In this document: positions 16,035-23,915 of the stretch, piece by piece
Layout: the number at the start of each line of letters is the position of its first letter
Position numbering within the stretch: position 1 is the first letter of the stretch
From: Aliarcobacter sp.
Lineage (GTDB): Bacteria; Campylobacterota; Campylobacteria; Campylobacterales; Arcobacteraceae
NCBI GenBank assembly: GCA_028681275.1
Contig: JAQUIV010000009.1
Location: 1 to 35,739, forward strand
Direction of reading: 5' to 3'
DNA length: 35,739 bases
Made by a program: the position numbers and the translations under genes
The notes under the pieces: model-generated
Told to the model about the DNA's origin: nothing
Seen by the model: only the letters and a program-made list of their open reading frames with translations
The model's database searches: none

Positions 16035-17093
16035 TTATAATTTTATTTTTTGTAATTTTGAATCAACCATATTTTGTTCAAGTTTTGCGAAGTTAGAGTT
16101 TGTATTAAAAATATTATTAAAACTCATACCTTGAACAGAATTAGAGTCACTTTCTAAACCATCTTTGTCAACGGCAATGATTTTATAATAGTAAGATTTA
16201 CTACTATTTTCTGTTGTATCTGTGTATTCAAAAGTATTTGCATTAACTTCTTTTATTTTTGAATATCCAAAAGCACTAAATCCACTTCTGTGTATTTCAT
16301 ATTTTACAACATCTGCTGTTGGAGATGCATTCCAAGATAAAACGATTCTTTTAGGTTCATTATTTGATGCTCTAACATTTGTAGGTGCTGCTGGAAGAGC
16401 TTTTGTTTTTCCAACAACAACTTTTGTTGGAGCTGACTCAACATCATCAAAACTAAAGGCTTTAATTCTATATTTGTAACTTGTATTATTATCTAAACCA
16501 GTATCAACATATTCCGCTTGAAGTCTTTCGTTTATAGTTTTTAAAAGTATCCATTCATTAAGTAATGTATTATATTTTTCAATTCTATAATATCCTACTC
16601 TTTTATCAGGATGTGGTCTCCAAATTAATTTTACACTATGAGGTAAATTAGAAATAGCTTGCATAAAATCAACAGGTACAATTCTTGGAAGAGTTTCTAC
16701 GATATAAGCATCAGTTGTTCTTGACTCAACTCCCCCTTGAGTTATTGAAGATATTTGGTAAGCATATTTTGTTTTAGGCTCTAGTCCTTTATCAACATAG
16801 TGAGTTGCATATTTGCTATCAAGTACTTTTACAAGTTTTAATTCATTTGCATCTTTACTTAGTTCAGTTCTGTAAAAATTGTAACCAATAACTCTTGGGT
16901 CACTTACTTTTTCCCATTCAAAACCTATATTTGCCATATCAGGAATAGATTTTATAGAACTATAATTTACTACTTCAATAGAGTTATCTACTTTTGGTGC
17001 AGAAGCTGGATTTAAAGTATCCATTACATTAGTACAACCACTAAATAAAAGTATTAAAGTAGCTAATGATGTTGTTTTCATTAAGTTTGTCAT
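16035..17093 (-). CDS. flpA: FlpA-like fibronectin type III domain lipoprotein
   Basis: A 352-aa predicted outer-surface lipoprotein with lipobox LLFSGC (Cys20) followed by three fibronectin type III-like domains (about 40-135, 140-230, 235-330). In C. jejuni the homologue FlpA is a fibronectin-binding adhesin, and its binding site was mapped to the nonapeptide WRPHPDFRV in the second domain. Here residues 158-166 read WRPHPDKRV. The start is supported by GGGGAG 7 bases upstream of the first ATG. The gene overlaps the rluD-like gene by 53 bases in another frame. Homology to FlpA is strong from motif and gene order; adhesin function here is inferred. Confidence 0.9.
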   Translation of the reverse strand: MTNLMKTTSLATLILLFSGCTNVMDTLNPASAPKVDNSIEVVNYSSIKSIPDMANIGFEWEKVSDPRVIGYNFYRTELSKDANELKLVKVLDSKYATHYVDKGLEPKTKYAYQISSITQGGVESRTTDAYIVETLPRIVPVDFMQAISNLPHSVKLIWRPHPDKRVGYYRIEKYNTLLNEWILLKTINERLQAEYVDTGLDNNTSYKYRIKAFSFDDVESAPTKVVVGKTKALPAAPTNVRASNNEPKRIVLSWNASPTADVVKYEIHRSGFSAFGYSKIKEVNANTFEYTDTTENSSKSYYYKIIAVDKDGLESDSNSVQGMSFNNIFNTNSNFAKLEQNMVDSKLQKIKL

Positions 17094-18027
17094 TTATATT
17101 CTCCCCTTGAAAATTGTTATTTAGAAATTCTTCCATATCTTTTGGTAAATTTGCTTTGAATCTCATTTGCTTATTTGAAATAGGATGAGTTAAATAAAGA
17201 TAATAAGCATGTAAATAAAATCTGTTTATTTTATTTAATTCGCCCTTAAAACCATATAAATTATCCCCCAATATATGCCTATTTATCGAACTTAAGTGAA
17301 CTCTAATTTGATGAGTTCTTCCTGTATATAATTTTGCTGCTATTAATTCAAAATTCTCTTTATTACTTAATGAAAGTTTATAAAATGCAGATTTTGCATT
17401 TCTTCCATTTTCATCTATTGCCATTTTTAGTCTATTATTTTGACTTCTTGCTATTGATTTATCAATTATTATATTATCTTTTAGTGGCATATCAACTATT
17501 GCCAAATAATATCTACCCATTGTTTTATCTTCTAGTTGTTTAGAGAGTCCTACATGTGCTTGATTTGTTTTTGCAACAACCATAACACCACTTGTTCCTT
17601 TGTCAAGTCTATGAACAATACCATGTCTTTCTTCTCCACTAATTGTAGATAATGAAATATTATTTAGTTTTAACCAATCAACTAAAGTTGCATCTTTAAC
17701 ACTTGGAGCGTCATGTACTGTCAGATTGTATGGTTTATTTACAACTAAAATATCATCATCTTCATAAATAATTTCAACATTTTTATCTTCTAAAGACTCT
17801 TTTACAAACTTTTCATCTTTAATAGGATTTAACTCAGCTTCAGGGAAAAAAACATCAACACTTTGGTTTTCTTTTAGTTTAAGACCTGTTTTAGAAACAA
17901 TCTTACCATCTACTTTTACATACTCTTTTTTGATTAGTTGTTCAATTTGATTTCTTGAAGCATCAATATTTAATGCTAGAAATTTATCTAGCCTATTTGT
18001 TTCAGAAACAATAAAATTTTTATACAT
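17041..18027 (-). CDS. RluD-family pseudouridine synthase
   Basis: Predicted to convert uridines to pseudouridine in large-subunit rRNA or tRNA. An N-terminal S4 RNA-binding domain (RLDKFLALNIDASRNQIEQLIKKEYVKVDGK) is followed by the catalytic domain with HRLDKGTSGVMVV, where the Asp is the nucleophile, and by TGRTHQIRVHL. The ORF track starts at ATG 18045, but ATG 18027 has AAAGAG about 9 bases upstream and is preferred (328 aa). The 3' end overlaps flpA by 53 bases, so the two genes are coupled. Exact target uridines cannot be told; RluD or RluC/RsuA-like activity are the options. Confidence 0.9.
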   Translation of the reverse strand: MYKNFIVSETNRLDKFLALNIDASRNQIEQLIKKEYVKVDGKIVSKTGLKLKENQSVDVFFPEAELNPIKDEKFVKESLEDKNVEIIYEDDDILVVNKPYNLTVHDAPSVKDATLVDWLKLNNISLSTISGEERHGIVHRLDKGTSGVMVVAKTNQAHVGLSKQLEDKTMGRYYLAIVDMPLKDNIIIDKSIARSQNNRLKMAIDENGRNAKSAFYKLSLSNKENFELIAAKLYTGRTHQIRVHLSSINRHILGDNLYGFKGELNKINRFYLHAYYLYLTHPISNKQMRFKANLPKDMEEFLNNNFQGENINDKLNENNIISYFNTFI

Positions 18028-18046
18028 ATTTAGATACTCTTTCATT

Positions 18047-19153
18047 ATGCGTTTATTTGATAAAAGAATTATTTCCCATTTTGATTATTTGTTAATAATA
18101 TTTGTTTTACCTTTGATATTCATATCATACCATTTAATTGGTGAAACAAACGAAAGGTTAGCTAATAAACAGTTAGTATATTACACGATTTCTATTTTTG
18201 CATTTATGATAGTTTTTATTTTACCAATCAGAAAAAAAATTAGACTTATTCCTACATTGTATTGGTTTGGTATTATTTTATTACTTGCAGTTGAATTTAT
18301 AGGTGTCAGTAAATTAGGTGCTACAAGATGGATTCATATACCAATTTTAGATACCACAATTCAGCCATCTGAGCTGATAAAACCAGTGTTTATTTTAATG
18401 CTTGGATTTTTAATTCAACATAAACCACCGCCTAAAAATGGTTATAATTTTTTAGATTTTTGCTATTTTTCTTTTTATATTTTGTTACCATTTTTTTTAA
18501 TTGCAAAAGAACCAGACTTAGGAACAGCTCTTGTTTTACTTTTAGTAGGTTATGGAGTTTTATTTATTGTTGGTGTAAATTGGAAAATTTGGGCAACTAT
18601 TGTTGTCGTAATAGGGTTAAGTTCACCTTTTATTTACACATATTTAATAAAAGATTATCAGAAAAAAAGAATCACAGATTTTGTTTCTGAAGAGCCAAGT
18701 TACCATGTTCAGCAATCTATTATTGCTATTGGTTCAGGTGGACTTACTGGAAAAGAAAGTGGTGAAGCTACTCAAGCTCAGTTAAAATTTTTACCAATTG
18801 CTACAAGTGATTTTATTTTTGCATATTTTGTAGAAAGATATGGATTTTTGGGTGCTATTGGTTTAATATTTTTGTATGCATTAATAATAATACATCTTCT
18901 TAGTATGAATTATTATTTTAAAGATGATTATATAGTCAGGGTTTTTGCTTCCGGATTAGGGCTTTTAATATTTTTTAATATGAGTGTAAATATTTTGATG
19001 GTTATTGGATTTGCACCAGTTGTTGGGATTCCACTACCACTATTTTCTTATGGTGGAAGTTCTTTTATAAACTTTATTGTAACTTTTGCTATTTTGGAAA
19101 ATCTTTTAGCATTTAGATATATGAGTTTGTATAATTACGAAAGAAAATTATAA
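18047..19153 (+). CDS. rodA: Rod shape-determining peptidoglycan polymerase RodA
   Basis: RodA (MrdB) is the SEDS-family glycosyltransferase that polymerises lipid II during side-wall growth together with a class B penicillin-binding protein. The 368-aa protein is highly hydrophobic with about ten membrane segments. It carries the family stretches KEPDLGTALVLLLVG, SGGLTGKESGEATQAQLKFLPIATSDFIFAYFVERYG and PLPLFSYGGSSF. The start MRLFDKRIISHFDYLL fits RodA but has no clear ribosome binding site and lies one base from the ORF-track start of the divergent rluD-like gene. Confidence 0.95.
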   Translation: MRLFDKRIISHFDYLLIIFVLPLIFISYHLIGETNERLANKQLVYYTISIFAFMIVFILPIRKKIRLIPTLYWFGIILLLAVEFIGVSKLGATRWIHIPILDTTIQPSELIKPVFILMLGFLIQHKPPPKNGYNFLDFCYFSFYILLPFFLIAKEPDLGTALVLLLVGYGVLFIVGVNWKIWATIVVVIGLSSPFIYTYLIKDYQKKRITDFVSEEPSYHVQQSIIAIGSGGLTGKESGEATQAQLKFLPIATSDFIFAYFVERYGFLGAIGLIFLYALIIIHLLSMNYYFKDDYIVRVFASGLGLLIFFNMSVNILMVIGFAPVVGIPLPLFSYGGSSFINFIVTFAILENLLAFRYMSLYNYERKL

Positions 19154-19159
19154 AAAAAT

Positions 19160-19192
19160 TTAACAGGGAAAATTTAAATTTTTTCCTGTTTG
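19160..19192. terminator. Bidirectional terminator between rodA and the convergent membrane protein
   Basis: AACAGGGAAAA (19162-19172) can pair with TTTTCCTGTT (19181-19190), with one bulged G. It is flanked by A/T-rich runs on both sides, so it can serve both strands. It overlaps the last codons of the minus-strand gene. Confidence 0.6.
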
Positions 19193-19890
19193 TCTAATAC
19201 CTTACTTAAGATTTCTAAATCATAAATTGAATCACCACAAGTTTTTTTATCTGTCTGGATATTTATTATCTCTTCTTCTTTTTCATTTACGTATTTATAA
19301 TCCAAAATATAATCTTTTTTTAATAAATCCAAAGTGTCAGAATCTTCACACAAAGAGTTTTGTATTTGTTTTTTAAATCTATTTCTTAGAACATTATCTT
19401 CTAAATAAACTTCTACAAGTTGGTACTTATAATAGATATTTTTCTCTTCTTTATATATATCAATTAAAGTACTATTCATATCTATTTGCATTGGTAAACT
19501 TTTTCTAAAACTTGATATTTCTTTTTCTAAAAGATAATCTTCATAAAAATAAAATTTAGTAACTTCTATAAAAAAGTTAATAGAAAAAAATAAATTTATG
19601 CTCACTAATACTTTTGATAAAAATGACCATATTTTTGAGCCTTTATATTCATTTGCTGTTCTAAAAATTATTAAAAAAATCGTAAATGAATAAATTAAAA
19701 GAATAAGATATACAAAAAACTCAGTATAGTTTTCTCTATTTTGGGCATAAATACTATCCATAAAAATTGTTTCAAAAAAAAGTTCAATCAAAAAAGATAT
19801 AGATATAAACCAAAGCCAAAATACAACAGCAAATGAACTTTTACCTTTAAAAAGTCTATAAAAATAGTTTTTAATTTCACTTATTGTCAT
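19174..19890 (-). CDS. Membrane protein of unknown function
   Basis: I do not recognise this 238-aa protein. It has three clear hydrophobic helices in the first half (FAVVFWLWFISISFLIELFF, FVYLILLIYSFTIFLIIF, ILVSINLFFSINFFI-like), then a charged, acidic soluble tail of about 125 residues. Two cysteines in the tail (NSLCEDS, KKTCGDS) could pair if the tail is outside the cytoplasm. The start has AAGGA 5 bases upstream and follows tonB by only 8 bases, so the two are probably co-transcribed. A link to TonB-dependent transport is possible but rests on position alone. Confidence 0.75.
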   Translation of the reverse strand: MTISEIKNYFYRLFKGKSSFAVVFWLWFISISFLIELFFETIFMDSIYAQNRENYTEFFVYLILLIYSFTIFLIIFRTANEYKGSKIWSFLSKVLVSINLFFSINFFIEVTKFYFYEDYLLEKEISSFRKSLPMQIDMNSTLIDIYKEEKNIYYKYQLVEVYLEDNVLRNRFKKQIQNSLCEDSDTLDLLKKDYILDYKYVNEKEEEIINIQTDKKTCGDSIYDLEILSKVLDKQEKI

Positions 19891-19898
19891 TGTTTTCC

Positions 19899-20663
19899 TT
19901 AATATAATCTATATTGTACATTAAATCTTAATTTCGTAGATGTTTGAGGTTTTGGATAATCTTTATATGCAATTTCTATTAATTCAAGGGAATAATCATC
20001 TAAAACAGCATATCCCGAAGAACTAATAACCCTTAAATTTGTAATACTTCCATCTGGATGAAACATAAATTCTATTACATTTACTCCACCAATTTTAAGT
20101 TTTGCAGCAAGTGGAGGATAACCTAATCTAGTTAAAACTCTTTGCGTGATAGTTTGAAAATTACTTAAATTTTTCTCTAAATAAGCTTTTTGTACTTTTG
20201 TAAATTTATCATATTCTTCACCATATAATTTTTGAAGTTCATTTAAAATTTCTTTATTTACTGGCTCTTTTTGAGATAAAAAATTTTCTAAAGTTTTATC
20301 TTGTAAAGACTCTTCTTTATTTACAATTTGTTCGTTTAATATCTTTTTTTGTAAATCTTTAGATTTTACAACATCAACTTTTTTGGTATTATCAACTTTT
20401 TTTTGAATCTCTTTTTGTATTACTTCTTTTTTTACAATCTCTTTTTTGGGTTTTACAGATTCTACTTTAGGTTCAACTTTTTTTTCAACAGGATTATTTA
20501 TTATTGGTTCTTCTTTTTTTATTTTTACAAATTTTACATCTGATTTTTCAATAACTTTTTCTTCCGTTTTGGTATTTTTGGGATACTCTTCCATTTTATA
20601 TGTCTTAAATAAGAAAAAATGTAAAGATATTGAAATAATAAAGGCTAGTATAATAATTCTCAT
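19899..20663 (-). CDS. tonB: TonB-like energy transducer
   Basis: TonB couples the proton motive force to outer-membrane receptors. The 254-aa protein has the standard order: one N-terminal membrane anchor (IIILAFIISISLHFFLF), a long lysine/glutamate/proline-rich periplasmic spacer (residues ~25-125), and a C-terminal TonB domain. The domain reads RLGYPPLAAKLKIGGVNVIEFMFHPDGSITNLRVISSSGYAVLDDYSLELIEIA, ending in a LRFNVQYRLY strand. No exbB or exbD lies nearby. The -10 box at 20675-20670 is only 6 bases from the ATG and no ribosome binding site is visible, so its mRNA may be leaderless. Confidence 0.88.
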   Translation of the reverse strand: MRIIILAFIISISLHFFLFKTYKMEEYPKNTKTEEKVIEKSDVKFVKIKKEEPIINNPVEKKVEPKVESVKPKKEIVKKEVIQKEIQKKVDNTKKVDVVKSKDLQKKILNEQIVNKEESLQDKTLENFLSQKEPVNKEILNELQKLYGEEYDKFTKVQKAYLEKNLSNFQTITQRVLTRLGYPPLAAKLKIGGVNVIEFMFHPDGSITNLRVISSSGYAVLDDYSLELIEIAYKDYPKPQTSTKLRFNVQYRLY

Positions 20664-20669
20664 AGCGCG

Positions 20670-20682
20670 ATTATATTATAAT
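20670..20682. promoter_or_regulatory. Overlapping divergent -10 boxes of tonB and hemL
   Basis: The sequence ATTATATTATAAT holds TATAAT on the minus strand (20675-20670) and TATAAT on the plus strand (20677-20682). Both genes have no other promoter space in this 49-base gap. The plus box is 31 bases before the hemL ATG with AGGA in between; the minus box is 6 bases before the tonB ATG. Confidence 0.6.
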
Positions 20683-20712
20683 TCCGCTAATAAATGATTA
20701 ATAGGAATATGA

Positions 20713-21993
20713 ATGTTTGATAAATCAATCAAAGCTTATGAAGAAGCTTGTGGAGTAATTCCAGGAGGAGTTGATTCACCAGTTAGAGCTTTTAAAAGTG
20801 TTGGAGGAACGCCACCTTTTATTGAGAAAGGGGAGGGTGCTTATTTATTTGATATAGATGGAAATAAGTATTTAGATTTTGTACAAAGCTGGGGACCACT
20901 TATTTTTGGTCACTGCGACAAAGATATTGAAAATGCAGTTATTGAAACTGCAAAAAAAGGTTTATCTTTTGGTGCTCCTACTTTACTTGAAACACAATTA
21001 GCAAATGAAATCGTTGATATGTTCGATAATATCGATAAAGTAAGATTCGTTAGTTCTGGAACTGAAGCTGTAATGTCTGCAATTAGACTTGCAAGAGGAG
21101 TTACTGGGAAAAACGATATTGTAAAATTTGAGGGGTGCTATCATGGACACTCTGATTCACTTTTAGTTCAAGCAGGTTCGGGAATGGCAACATTTGGAAG
21201 TCCAAGTAGTCCAGGCGTTCCAGCTGATTTAACAAAACATACACTTTTATGTGAATACAATAATATTGAAAATTTAAAAAAATGTTTTGCTGATTCATCT
21301 GATATTGCTTGTATTATAATTGAACCAATTGCTGGAAATATGGGATTAGTTCCAGCTAGTGATGAGTTTTTACAAGCTTGTAGAGAACTTTGTGATGCAA
21401 ATAATGCATTACTTATATTTGATGAAGTAATGACTGGATTTAGAGCTTCTTTAAAAGGTGCAAGTGGAATTTTAAAAGTTCAAGCTGATATTATTACTTT
21501 TGGAAAAGTAATAGGTGCAGGAATGCCAGTTGGTGCTTTTGCTGCAAACAAAAAAATTATGGGACATTTATCTCCTGATGGAGCTGTTTATCAAGCTGGA
21601 ACTTTAAGTGGAAATCCAGTTGCTATGGCTGCTGGGTTAGTAAGTTTGAAAAAACTAAAAGCAAATCCTTCTGTGTATGCTGATTTAAATGAAAAAGCTT
21701 TAAGACTTGTAAATGGTTTAAAAAAAGTTGCAAATGAAAACAATATTCCTTTACAAATCAATACAAGAGGTAGTATGTTTGGTTTCTTCTTTTGTGAAAA
21801 AGAACCTAAAAACTTCAAAGAAGTAGGTCTTTGTGATTTTAAAAGATTTGCAACATTTCACCACGAGATGTTAAAAAAAGGTTTTTATTTCGCATGTTCA
21901 CAATATGAAGCTGGTTTTATTTGTACTCAAATTACAAATGAAGATATTGATGCTTGTATAAATGCAGCATCTGAAGTTATGAAAAATTTGTAA
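20713..21993 (+). CDS. hemL: Glutamate-1-semialdehyde 2,1-aminomutase
   Basis: HemL is the pyridoxal-phosphate enzyme that turns glutamate-1-semialdehyde into 5-aminolevulinate in the C5 route to haem. The full 426-aa class III aminotransferase is present: [16 protein letters not shown] near the start, [18 protein letters not shown] for cofactor binding, [15 protein letters not shown], the aspartate in [12 protein letters not shown], and the Schiff-base lysine in [19 protein letters not shown] is 6 bases before the ATG. It ends in a perfect palindrome that may be its terminator. The order hemL, AtpZ-like, membrane protein is also known to me around C. jejuni Cj0852c-Cj0854c. Confidence 0.97.
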   Translation: MFDKSIKAYEEACGVIPGGVDSPVRAFKSVGGTPPFIEKGEGAYLFDIDGNKYLDFVQSWGPLIFGHCDKDIENAVIETAKKGLSFGAPTLLETQLANEIVDMFDNIDKVRFVSSGTEAVMSAIRLARGVTGKNDIVKFEGCYHGHSDSLLVQAGSGMATFGSPSSPGVPADLTKHTLLCEYNNIENLKKCFADSSDIACIIIEPIAGNMGLVPASDEFLQACRELCDANNALLIFDEVMTGFRASLKGASGILKVQADIITFGKVIGAGMPVGAFAANKKIMGHLSPDGAVYQAGTLSGNPVAMAAGLVSLKKLKANPSVYADLNEKALRLVNGLKKVANENNIPLQINTRGSMFGFFFCEKEPKNFKEVGLCDFKRFATFHHEMLKKGFYFACSQYEAGFICTQITNEDIDACINAASEVMKNL

Positions 21994-22014
21994 GAACAAC
22001 TAGTTGTTCTTTTA
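21992..22014 (+). terminator. Palindromic hairpin after hemL
   Basis: AAGAACAACTAGTTGTTCTT is a perfect 20-base inverted repeat that includes the last bases of the hemL stop codon and is followed by a short T run. The T run is only four bases, so termination may be partial. Confidence 0.6.
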
Positions 22015-22035
22015 ATATTAAAAAAAGGAAAAAAA

Positions 22036-22350
22036 ATGACAATTAAAAATGTAGAATTAACAAAAAAAGCAAACATCTATTTTGATGGAAATGTTACAAG
22101 TAGAACTTTTATAGATGAGAATGGAGTTAAAAGAACTTTAGGTATTATGATGCCAGGTGAGTATACATTTGGTACAAATGATGCAGAACATATGGAAATT
22201 ATTGCGGGGAAAGTTGAAGTTTTAATAGCTTGTGGTGATAGTAACTGGGAAACAATAAATGCTGGAGAATATTTTGAAGTTCCTGCAAATTGTAGTTTTG
22301 AGATTAAAGTATTAGAAATAACAGATTATTGTTGTACTTTTATAAACTAA
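22036..22350 (+). CDS. ppnP: Pyrimidine/purine nucleoside phosphorylase PpnP (DUF1255)
   Basis: A 104-aa single-domain cupin of the PpnP (YaiE, DUF1255) family, which splits a broad range of nucleosides with phosphate into base and ribose-1-phosphate. The sequence fits throughout: DGNVTSRTFIDENGVKRTLGIMMPGEYTFGT, then EHMEIIAGKVEVLI and GEYFEVPANCSFEIKV. A clean AAAGGAA site precedes the ATG. It is between hemL and the AtpZ-like gene, possibly transcribed by read-through of the hemL palindrome. Confidence 0.92.
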   Translation: MTIKNVELTKKANIYFDGNVTSRTFIDENGVKRTLGIMMPGEYTFGTNDAEHMEIIAGKVEVLIACGDSNWETINAGEYFEVPANCSFEIKVLEITDYCCTFIN

Positions 22351-22364
22351 TTTTGGTTTATTAG

Positions 22365-22682
22365 ATGGATAATCAAAATAATAGTAAACCAAAACATCAA
22401 GATAAAGTTATCGCTTTAGATAACTTATCTTTAGGAATTTCAATAGTTGCTGCAATTATAATAGGTTTTGGTATAGGATATGGTTTAAAACAATTAACTG
22501 GATATACTTGGACTCTATGGTTAGGAATTGCTTGGGGAATAATGGCCGCAATTATGAATGTATATAAAGCATATAAAAGGGCTCAAAAAGAGTATGAAGG
22601 TATGGAAAATGACCCAAGATACGCTTATAGAGCAAAACATGGGGATAAATCTTTTGATAATAAAGATGATGATGAAGATTAA
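22365..22682 (+). CDS. AtpZ/AtpI-family membrane protein
   Basis: A 105-aa protein with two membrane helices (LSLGISIVAAIIIGFGIGYGLK and WTLWLGIAWGIMAAIMNVYKAY) separated by a short glycine-rich turn, and a very acidic tail (DNKDDDED). This is the layout of AtpZ/AtpI proteins, small accessory factors of F-type ATP synthase implicated in c-ring assembly or Mg/Ca transport. No ATP synthase genes are near, which is common for this family in Campylobacterota. The tail overlaps the start of the next gene by 11 bases. Confidence 0.8.
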   Translation: MDNQNNSKPKHQDKVIALDNLSLGISIVAAIIIGFGIGYGLKQLTGYTWTLWLGIAWGIMAAIMNVYKAYKRAQKEYEGMENDPRYAYRAKHGDKSFDNKDDDED

Positions 22683-23226
22683 TCCTGAAATCTTAAAATT
22701 TGCAAAGGTTTTTATTATTTTAGACCTTTGTATAATTTTATACTCTTTAATTTTTCAAAATAATTTATGGTTTTTAAATGCCCAAGTTGCATTTTTTTCT
22801 TCACTGTTTATTACCATTGCTTCTTTTTTATCATATAAAAATAATATTCAAAATAGATTATCAAATCTTGATTTAACAAAAACAAATAATCAATTTGAAG
22901 ATAGGGATAAAATTGATGAAATAGATGATCCTTATGATTTATATAGTGAATATGAAGAGATTCCTGAATCAGAATTAACTCCTGAAAAAATTAAAGAGAT
23001 AATAAATGATGAAAAATCAAAAGTAAAAAGAAACTCTTTTAAAAATACTCTTTTTTCTGCAAGTGGATTTTTATCTATTTATAGAGTTTTAGGTTATGGA
23101 ATTTTAATATTTGGTTTTTTTGCTTTAAATAACAATAAGATTTTTTTACCAATTGCTTTTATAGTAGGATTAGGAATAGTTCCTCTTGGAGTTTTATTTT
23201 CAAAGCTTATAGAAAAAAAGCTTTGA
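22672..23226 (+). CDS. Integral membrane protein of unknown function
   Basis: The ORF track gives 222 aa from 22558, but that start lies deep inside the AtpZ-like gene. MKINPEILKFAKVF at ATG 22672, behind AAAG, is more natural (184 aa). Two helices (VFIILDLCIILYSLIF; AQVAFFSSLFITIASFLSY), a charged central loop of about 70 residues rich in Glu/Asp (EDRDKIDEIDDPYDLYSEYEEIPESE), then two more helices (GYGILIFGFFAL; FLPIAFIVGLGIVPLGVLFS). I think it matches the uncharacterised protein encoded next to hemL in C. jejuni (Cj0852c). No function is proposed. Confidence 0.75.
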   Translation: MKINPEILKFAKVFIILDLCIILYSLIFQNNLWFLNAQVAFFSSLFITIASFLSYKNNIQNRLSNLDLTKTNNQFEDRDKIDEIDDPYDLYSEYEEIPESELTPEKIKEIINDEKSKVKRNSFKNTLFSASGFLSIYRVLGYGILIFGFFALNNNKIFLPIAFIVGLGIVPLGVLFSKLIEKKL

Positions 23227-23228
23227 AA
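23198..23228. terminator. Hairpin at the tail-to-tail junction
   Basis: TTTCAAAGCTT (23198-23208) pairs perfectly with AAGCTTTGAAA (23218-23228), an 11-bp stem with a 9-base A-rich loop at the 3' end of the plus-strand gene. The minus-strand gene ends at 23231. No U tract follows on either strand, so this may be a 3'-end stabiliser or a weak bidirectional terminator. Confidence 0.4.
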
Positions 23229-23230
23229 AT

Positions 23231-23911
23231 TTAAAGAATCAAAGGTAAATCTATATTTACTTTTGTTTCATCTGCTGTCAAAATAAAAGAGCTGTTTTCT
23301 TTTGTATTTATAGAAGAAAAATCGCTTTTCTCATTTGATGAAATTTCTACACTTATTAAAGAATATTTTTTATTATCAATTTTAATATACTCTCCAATTT
23401 TTAATAAAATAGAACAAGTTACACTCTCTTTATCTTTAAATGCGTCAAAAACATTATTTAAAGTTTTAATAAATGAACTTGCATCCAATTTAAATTCAGG
23501 AATAGAAGGGTCATAATTTTTTGTAAAATTAATATCATTTTTTATTTTACTTGTTGAAATAGCTAAGTCAACTAAAGTAAAAATATTTGTTGTATTGATA
23601 TTTTTAATATTTAATTTAGACTCTTTTTTTACCATAGCACTTTTATAAAGTTTCATATGAATTTCATCTTCATTTTCATATGTAACAGTTATGGCGTAAA
23701 AAGTATAATTTTTGATATTTAAATCAATATAAGATGTTAATGCTCCAAAAGTTTTTGGAGCATATGTTAAAGCTAAATCAAAAAGTTCTTTTTGCTTAAT
23801 TCTATTTAATAAGAATTGAGCTTCAGAATTAGAATAAATTATTTTTGCATTCGATGAAAAAGATAAAATAGGATTTAAATCTAATTCAACCCACTCTTCA
23901 AAAAAACTCAT
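23231..23911 (-). CDS. PAS-like protein with a degenerate histidine-kinase-like C-terminus
   Basis: A 226-aa soluble protein, 4 bases downstream of rpoD. The first ~95 residues (LDLNPILSFSSNAKIIYSNSEAQFLLNRIKQKELFDLAL) look like a PAS sensor fold. The rest has the flavour of a histidine-kinase ATPase domain: the stretch YDPSIPEFKLDASSFIKTLNNVFDAF sits where an N-box would be, but the key Asn is Asp and no phospho-acceptor His box or glycine-rich G-box is seen. It is probably not a kinase. A regulatory role tied to the sigma factor is only suggested by position. Confidence 0.6.
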   Translation of the reverse strand: MSFFEEWVELDLNPILSFSSNAKIIYSNSEAQFLLNRIKQKELFDLALTYAPKTFGALTSYIDLNIKNYTFYAITVTYENEDEIHMKLYKSAMVKKESKLNIKNINTTNIFTLVDLAISTSKIKNDINFTKNYDPSIPEFKLDASSFIKTLNNVFDAFKDKESVTCSILLKIGEYIKIDNKKYSLISVEISSNEKSDFSSINTKENSSFILTADETKVNIDLPLIL

Positions 23912-23915
23912 ATTT

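Noticed and set aside
22558-22671. The extended N-terminus (MYIKHIKGLKKSMKV...) of the 222-aa ORF
   Set aside because: It is the shifted frame of the AtpZ-like gene; the ATG at 22672 gives a normal membrane-protein start.
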